Positions 60,083 through 64,000 of a stretch of 64,000 nucleotides of DNA are shown here, one piece after another. Under the pieces are notes generated by a model. It was not told the DNA's origin, made no database searches, and saw only the letters and a list, made by a program, of their open reading frames with translations. The position numbers and the translations under genes were made by a program. How positions within the stretch are numbered: position 1 is the first letter of the stretch; every line of letters begins with the position of its first letter. The stretch is from Parahoeflea olei (GTDB lineage Bacteria; Pseudomonadota; Alphaproteobacteria; Rhizobiales; Rhizobiaceae), in NCBI RefSeq assembly GCF_001703635.1, contig NZ_LQZT01000004.1, forward strand, positions 1-64,000. Direction: 5' to 3'.

Positions 60083-61155
60083 GCATGAACCTCGACAACA
60101 CAGAGACATCGCCTGCCGCAGCCCCGGCCGGCGCCCATTCGCGACGCCGGGCCTCCGGCCCGATCGACCTCGCCATCCGCTACGGCTTCCTGGCGCTGCT
60201 CGTCGGCCTGGTGGTGTTCTTCTCGGTCTTCGCCAACGGCTTTGCCGGGCCGCGCAGCGCCGTCTTCATCTTCCAGTCGGTGGCCATCACCGGCATTCTG
60301 GCGCTTGGCGTCACCTGCACGCTGGTGGTCGGCGGCTTCGACCTGTCGATCGGTTCGGTCGCCACCTCCTCGATGATGCTCGCCGCCTACATGATGGTGG
60401 TGCTCGAACAATCCGCCTTCGTGGCCATCATCGCCTGCCTGGCGATGGGCGCGCTGATCGGTCTCATCAACGGGTTGCTGATCGTCAAGACCAAGGTGCC
60501 CGACCTGCTCGCCACCCTCGGCATGATGTTCCTGCTCGTGGGCCTGCAGCGCATTCCCACCGAAGGCCGCTCGATCGCCACCGGCATGACGCTGCCCGAC
60601 GGCTCCACCGCCGAAGGCAGCTTCTCGCCGCTGTTCCTGCAGCTTGGCCGCCACCGCTTCGACTTCATGCTCGACAACCTCCTGCCCGCGCCGGTGGTGT
60701 TCCTGGTGGTGATCGGGCTCCTGGTGTGGGTGTTTCTCGAACTCACCCGCCATGGCCGGCTGATGTATGCGATCGGCTCGAACGAGCGCGCGGCGAGCCT
60801 CACGGGCACCAATGTCAACCGCTACAAGATCGTGGCCTATATGATCTCGGGCGTGCTCGCCTCGATCGGCGGCATGCTGCTCGCGGCCCGGCTCGGCCGC
60901 GGCGACATCGCCTCGGGCACCAATCTGCTGCTGGATGCGGTTGCCGCTGCGCTGATCGGCTTTGCCGTGCTCGGCGCCGCCAAGCCCAACGCCTTCGGCA
61001 CCTCCATGGGCGCGCTGTTCGTGGGCATCCTGCTGCAGGGGCTGACCATGATGAACGCGCCCTACTACACCCAGGATTTCATCAAGGGGCTGGTGCTGGT
61101 CATCGCGCTGGTCTTCACCTTTTCGCTTTCGGCCCGCAAGTCTGGCGGCCACTAG
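60079..61155 (+). CDS. Sugar ABC transporter permease (RbsC type)
   Basis: This 358-residue membrane protein has about ten helices after a polar, Ala-rich N terminus of some 35 residues. Family signatures are TCTLVVGGFDLSIGSVATSS and the cytosolic coupling segment GRLMYAIGSNERAASLTGTN. It overlaps the ATPase gene by four bases and is followed by the binding-protein gene after 30 bases. The substrate is inferred from neighbours only. Confidence 0.93.
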   Translation: MSMNLDNTETSPAAAPAGAHSRRRASGPIDLAIRYGFLALLVGLVVFFSVFANGFAGPRSAVFIFQSVAITGILALGVTCTLVVGGFDLSIGSVATSSMMLAAYMMVVLEQSAFVAIIACLAMGALIGLINGLLIVKTKVPDLLATLGMMFLLVGLQRIPTEGRSIATGMTLPDGSTAEGSFSPLFLQLGRHRFDFMLDNLLPAPVVFLVVIGLLVWVFLELTRHGRLMYAIGSNERAASLTGTNVNRYKIVAYMISGVLASIGGMLLAARLGRGDIASGTNLLLDAVAAALIGFAVLGAAKPNAFGTSMGALFVGILLQGLTMMNAPYYTQDFIKGLVLVIALVFTFSLSARKSGGH

Positions 61156-61185
61156 ACACCCACTCGTTCCAATGGAGGAGAACGC

Positions 61186-62241
61186 ATGAAGATCATACGC
61201 AGAAAAGCATTGGCCCTGTTCGCGGGCCTGGCGGCGGCAGCCGTGACGCTGCCCGCGGGCCTCGCCCAGGCAGCCGACATGCCGGCGCCGCTCGACAAGC
61301 CCGGCGACGTCAAGATCGCGCTGGTGCGCTACCTGTCGACCGGCGACTTCTTCCAGGCCTATCTGTCGGGCGTGGAAAAGCAGGCCGCTGCGCTCGGCGT
61401 CGACCTGCGCGTGCTCGACAGCCGCCAGGACGCGGCGCTCCAGGCCGACATGGTCGACCAGGCGATCGCGCTCGGCGTCGACGGCATCATCATCCAGCAC
61501 GGTCTCACCGAATCGATGAAGGAAGCGGCCCAGCGCGCGGTCGATGCCGGCATTAAGGTCGTGGCCTTCGACGTCGATGTCCAAAACCCCGCAGTGCCGC
61601 AGATCGAGCAGTCGGATTACCTGCTCGGCAAGCTCGCGCTTGAACAGGCGATCGAAGACAACGGCACCGAATGGAAGGCCGGTTATGTCTATGTGCCGGG
61701 CATCGCCCCGCTCGACCGCCGCCACGTCGCCTGGGAAGAGGTCAAGAAGGCCAATCCGGGCATCGAGGAAGTCGCCCAGATCGGCACGCTCGACAACCCG
61801 ATCGCCAACTCCAACGCCAACCAGGCCCGTTCGGTGCTGCAGGCGAACCCGGACATCTCGGTGTTCTTCGCCCCCTATGACGAATTCGCCAAGGGCGTGA
61901 AGATCGCCGTCGACGAAGCCGGCATGTCGCAGGACATCAAGATCTACTCGGCCGACGTGTCGACTGCCGACATCTCCGCCATGCGTGAGCCCGACAGCGC
62001 CTGGGCAGCCACCGTTGCCACCAACCCGGCCGTGGTCGGCGAGGTTTCGGTGCGCGCGCTCGCCATCATGCTGACCGGCGGCGATCCCGGCAAGCAGGTG
62101 GTGGTGCCGCCGACGCTGATCACCCAGACGTTCCTGGTCGACAATGACATCAAGAACATGGAAGAGCTTTCGGCCAAGATGCCGCAATTCGCCCATGCCG
62201 ACGTCGCCATGACCGACTGGATGCCGCTGCCGGACCGCTGA
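61186..62241 (+). CDS. Sugar ABC transporter substrate-binding protein (RbsB-like)
   Basis: This 351-residue periplasmic protein has a signal peptide (residues 1-29, cleavage after AQA). The type I periplasmic-binding fold is shown by KIALVRYLSTGDFFQAYLSG and DMVDQAIALGVDGIIIQHGL. The ligand is probably a pentose derivative such as methylthioribose or another 5-substituted ribose, judged only from the mtnK and mtnA homologues divergent to it. GGAGGA lies six bases before the ATG. Confidence 0.9.
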   Translation: MKIIRRKALALFAGLAAAAVTLPAGLAQAADMPAPLDKPGDVKIALVRYLSTGDFFQAYLSGVEKQAAALGVDLRVLDSRQDAALQADMVDQAIALGVDGIIIQHGLTESMKEAAQRAVDAGIKVVAFDVDVQNPAVPQIEQSDYLLGKLALEQAIEDNGTEWKAGYVYVPGIAPLDRRHVAWEEVKKANPGIEEVAQIGTLDNPIANSNANQARSVLQANPDISVFFAPYDEFAKGVKIAVDEAGMSQDIKIYSADVSTADISAMREPDSAWAATVATNPAVVGEVSVRALAIMLTGGDPGKQVVVPPTLITQTFLVDNDIKNMEELSAKMPQFAHADVAMTDWMPLPDR

Positions 62242-62268
62242 GCCGACCCTACAGGCGAACCGAACCAG

Positions 62269-62300
62269 AGGCCGCTTCTCCGGAGGCGGCCTTTCTCTTT
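62269..62300 (+). terminator. Terminator of the ABC importer operon
   Basis: AGGCCGC and GCGGCCT form a 7-pair stem around a 10-base loop, followed by TTCTCTTT. It lies 28 bases after the binding-protein stop codon. Confidence 0.75.
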
Positions 62301-62432
62301 GCGAGGAGATGTCGGTCCGGTCGATGGGGATTGGACAGCCGGCGCCGGAGTGCGGCTGCCGCATCGGCATCAACGCCCTGCCCTTCCACTGCCTGCCTGC
62401 TCGACAACAAGCCGGCGCGAAAAAGCCCGGAA

Positions 62433-62470
62433 TGCAAAGAGGGCCCGACCTCTCGGCCGGACCCTCATTC
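62433..62470 (-). terminator. Probable terminator after the RuBisCO-like gene
   Basis: On the minus strand, GAGGGTCCG and CGGGCCCTC form a 9-pair stem (one G-U pair) about 50 bases after the stop codon, with a short CTTT-containing tail. The weak T-run makes this less sure. Confidence 0.5.
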
Positions 62471-62518
62471 GCCGGGGTAGCCCGGATGGGTCTTGGGAGG
62501 AGCTTGCGTCCACCCGGG

Positions 62519-63661
62519 TCAGCCGCCTGCGGTGTCTCCTGCACTGTCGACCGCGTCGCGCATCGCGCGCACGGCGTCCGCCATGGCATCCCCCGCACGC
62601 AGCAGGCTGCCGCCGAGCAGGAACACCACGTCCTCGCCATACATCGCCACCATGTCGCCCGCGCGCTCGACGCTCATGCCGCCGCCCGGGCTCGGCATCA
62701 TCGCCCGGCCGATGCCGTCATCCGCGCGGCAGGCCTCGGCGATCGACCGGCACTCTTCGGCGCTGAAGCCGAAGCGGCCGCCGACATTCGGGAACACCGA
62801 GATGTCCGAGCCCGCAAGTCGCTGCAGCACGCCATACATCAGCGCATGGCTGAGCCCGGTTTCGGGTGTAAGCACGAAGGCGCCGGTGAAGCTCGGATGG
62901 GTCATGATCGGCAGGTCGAAGGCGGGATCGCGCGCAAGCGCCTGCACCACGCCGAAGCCCATCAGGCCGGGCATCAGCAACACGCCGCCGGCGCCGGCTT
63001 CCTTGGCGCGGAAGGCTTCCTCCACCGGGGAGCCGGAATAGCCGGTGACATTGACGAAATAGAGCGAGGACCCGCCGGTCTGCGCATTGGCCTCGCCCAC
63101 CGCGTCGCTCACCGCCCTCACGCGCTCCTCGAACGGGGCAAAGGCCTGGTTTGCGAGCCCGTGATCGTCCTTGACGATGTCGGCGCCGCCGAGCGCGCAG
63201 CGGCGGGCGATGTCGGCCAGTTGCTTGACCGTCGAGCCCTGCGGCTTGATCACCGGCGAGATCAACCCGCCCCGGGTGCGGCCCGTCCGCGCCCGCAGGC
63301 CCGCGATGCCGAACCGGGCTCCAGCGAAGCGTTCCCGGATCACCGGCCCGGGGTCGAAGCCGATCACCCTGATGTTCTGCTGGATCGAGGAATTGCCGAA
63401 GATCACGTTGATGAGCTGGATCACTTCCGAGCCCGCACTGTCGGGACTGTAGGAGACCACCACCTCATAGGCCTTGCCGCCCACAGCGGTGATCTCCTCG
63501 ACCTGACCGAGGATCTCCTCGGCGATGTAACCCGCCGGCACGATGTCGCCGGGAATCTCGACCGTCTGCTCAAGCGCAATGCCCTTGGCCCGCTGCTCCG
63601 CATCGCGGGCGTCGTCCGCCAGCAGCCGGTAGCGGACCCGGAACCGTGTATCCTGCGCCAT
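62519..63661 (-). CDS. RuBisCO-like protein (form IV)
   Basis: This 380-residue protein has the RuBisCO large-subunit barrel. The loop ISPVIKPQGS places a Lys (139) where RuBisCO Lys175 sits. GGADIVKDDHG keeps the carbamate Lys (164) and one Asp but has His167 instead of the metal-binding Glu204, and MTHPSF has a His (255). No loop-6 Lys is apparent, so it cannot fix CO2. Form IV enzymes are enolases or isomerases, for example the Rhodospirillum rubrum enzyme that acts on methylthioribulose 1-phosphate. Others act in apionate breakdown. It starts two bases after a transketolase gene, so the two are coupled. Confidence 0.92.
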   Translation of the reverse strand: MAQDTRFRVRYRLLADDARDAEQRAKGIALEQTVEIPGDIVPAGYIAEEILGQVEEITAVGGKAYEVVVSYSPDSAGSEVIQLINVIFGNSSIQQNIRVIGFDPGPVIRERFAGARFGIAGLRARTGRTRGGLISPVIKPQGSTVKQLADIARRCALGGADIVKDDHGLANQAFAPFEERVRAVSDAVGEANAQTGGSSLYFVNVTGYSGSPVEEAFRAKEAGAGGVLLMPGLMGFGVVQALARDPAFDLPIMTHPSFTGAFVLTPETGLSHALMYGVLQRLAGSDISVFPNVGGRFGFSAEECRSIAEACRADDGIGRAMMPSPGGGMSVERAGDMVAMYGEDVVFLLGGSLLRAGDAMADAVRAMRDAVDSAGDTAGG

Positions 63662-63663
63662 CT

Positions 63664-64000
63664 CTACAGAGCCTCCGCCTTGACGGCGGAATGCACCGCC
63701 TCGACCCGTGCGCTCGCCAGCGCCTGCTCGTCGATGCCGGTCGAGGCACCGAGAATGTGCTCGATCCCGCGCACCAGCGCGCCGGCGTCGAGACCGTAAT
63801 ATTTCATCAGATACGGGCGCGAGCCGCCATGGGCATAGGTATCCTTGAGGCCGAGCCGCACCAGCGGCTTGCCGACGCCGTTGTCGGCCATGATTTCGGC
63901 CACGAGCGAGCCCACGCCGCCGGTGATCACGTGGTTTTCGAGCACCACCACGCCCTTCGAGACCGAGCCGATATGGTCGAGCAGCGCCTGTTCGTTGAAC
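63664..64000 (-). CDS. Transketolase C-terminal subunit, 3' end only
   Basis: Only the last 111 or so residues are in the window; the frame stays open to the edge. It shows the transketolase C-terminal domain (VVVLENHVITGGVGSLVAEI, then GLKDTYAHGGSRPYLMKYYG). That pattern is usual in split transketolases, where a separate gene encodes the thiamine-diphosphate half. The N-terminal subunit is expected just outside the window. The TAG lies two bases before the RuBisCO-like start. Apulose-4-phosphate transketolase subunits and general transketolases share this pattern. Confidence 0.85.
   Translation of the reverse strand, partial: FNEQALLDHIGSVSKGVVVLENHVITGGVGSLVAEIMADNGVGKPLVRLGLKDTYAHGGSRPYLMKYYGLDAGALVRGIEHILGASTGIDEQALASARVEAVHSAVKAEAL

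Noticed and set aside
59641..62640. A 999-residue minus-strand open frame opposite the sugar importer genes
   Set aside because: It mirrors three genes with clear ABC-transporter motifs. Long antisense frames are common in GC-rich codon use, and it lacks any domain.
62519..63661. True RuBisCO (carbon fixation)
   Set aside because: The metal-binding Glu is replaced by His, no loop-6 Lys is evident, and there is no phosphoribulokinase nearby.

Overview
The window is a GC-rich chromosomal segment from an alphaproteobacterium of the order Hyphomicrobiales (Rhizobiales). The evidence is the 14-subunit nuo operon with rhizobial-type extra genes, the downstream order nuoN-birA-rnj-mce-DUF1467-proS-lolC-lolD, the order sufS2-sufB-sufC-sufD-sufS-sufT-sufA, an Irr-box-like site before suf, and a tamA-tamB pair. 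The genus cannot be fixed from this sequence alone.

Layout. 1-14.4 kb: a DUF6481 protein, a LuxR-type regulator, SelO, the msrB-msrA repair pair, tamA-tamB, a DUF1993 protein and a dimethylglycine/sarcosine dehydrogenase-like enzyme. 14.7-23.8 kb: the suf Fe-S assembly operon (minus strand), with two small extra genes between sufB and sufC and a divergent alpha/beta hydrolase. 23.9-25.6 kb: an AT-rich insertion carrying one FRG-domain gene, a possible defence gene. 25.6-33.1 kb: lolD, lolC, proS, DUF1467, mce, rnj and birA, with a candidate small RNA upstream of proS. 33.2-49.3 kb: nuoA-N, in which nuoG is interrupted by a 19-bp duplication that shifts the frame. 49.8-52.3 kb: tRNA-Asp, tRNA-Val and a 27-repeat type I-C-like CRISPR array with no cas gene anywhere in the window. 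52.5-64 kb: a sugar-phosphate catabolic cluster.

The last region is the most unusual. It holds a class II aldolase/short-chain dehydrogenase fusion, a SorC-family regulator, MtnA and MtnK homologues, a ribose-type ABC importer, a RuBisCO-like protein and the end of a split transketolase. MtnK and MtnA would turn an imported 5-substituted ribose (methylthioribose or 5-deoxyribose) into a ketose 1-phosphate. Two different exits for that intermediate are encoded: aldolase cleavage, or RuBisCO-like isomerisation to a xylulose-5-phosphate analogue that a transketolase could cleave. A shared 29-bp operator-like element lies in both divergent promoter regions of this cluster, which supports treating it as one regulon. 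The substrate is inferred, not shown.

The nuo, suf, tam and lol genes act in respiration, Fe-S supply and outer-membrane biogenesis, and they look vertically inherited. The FRG gene, the CRISPR array and the sugar cluster look like accessory DNA.
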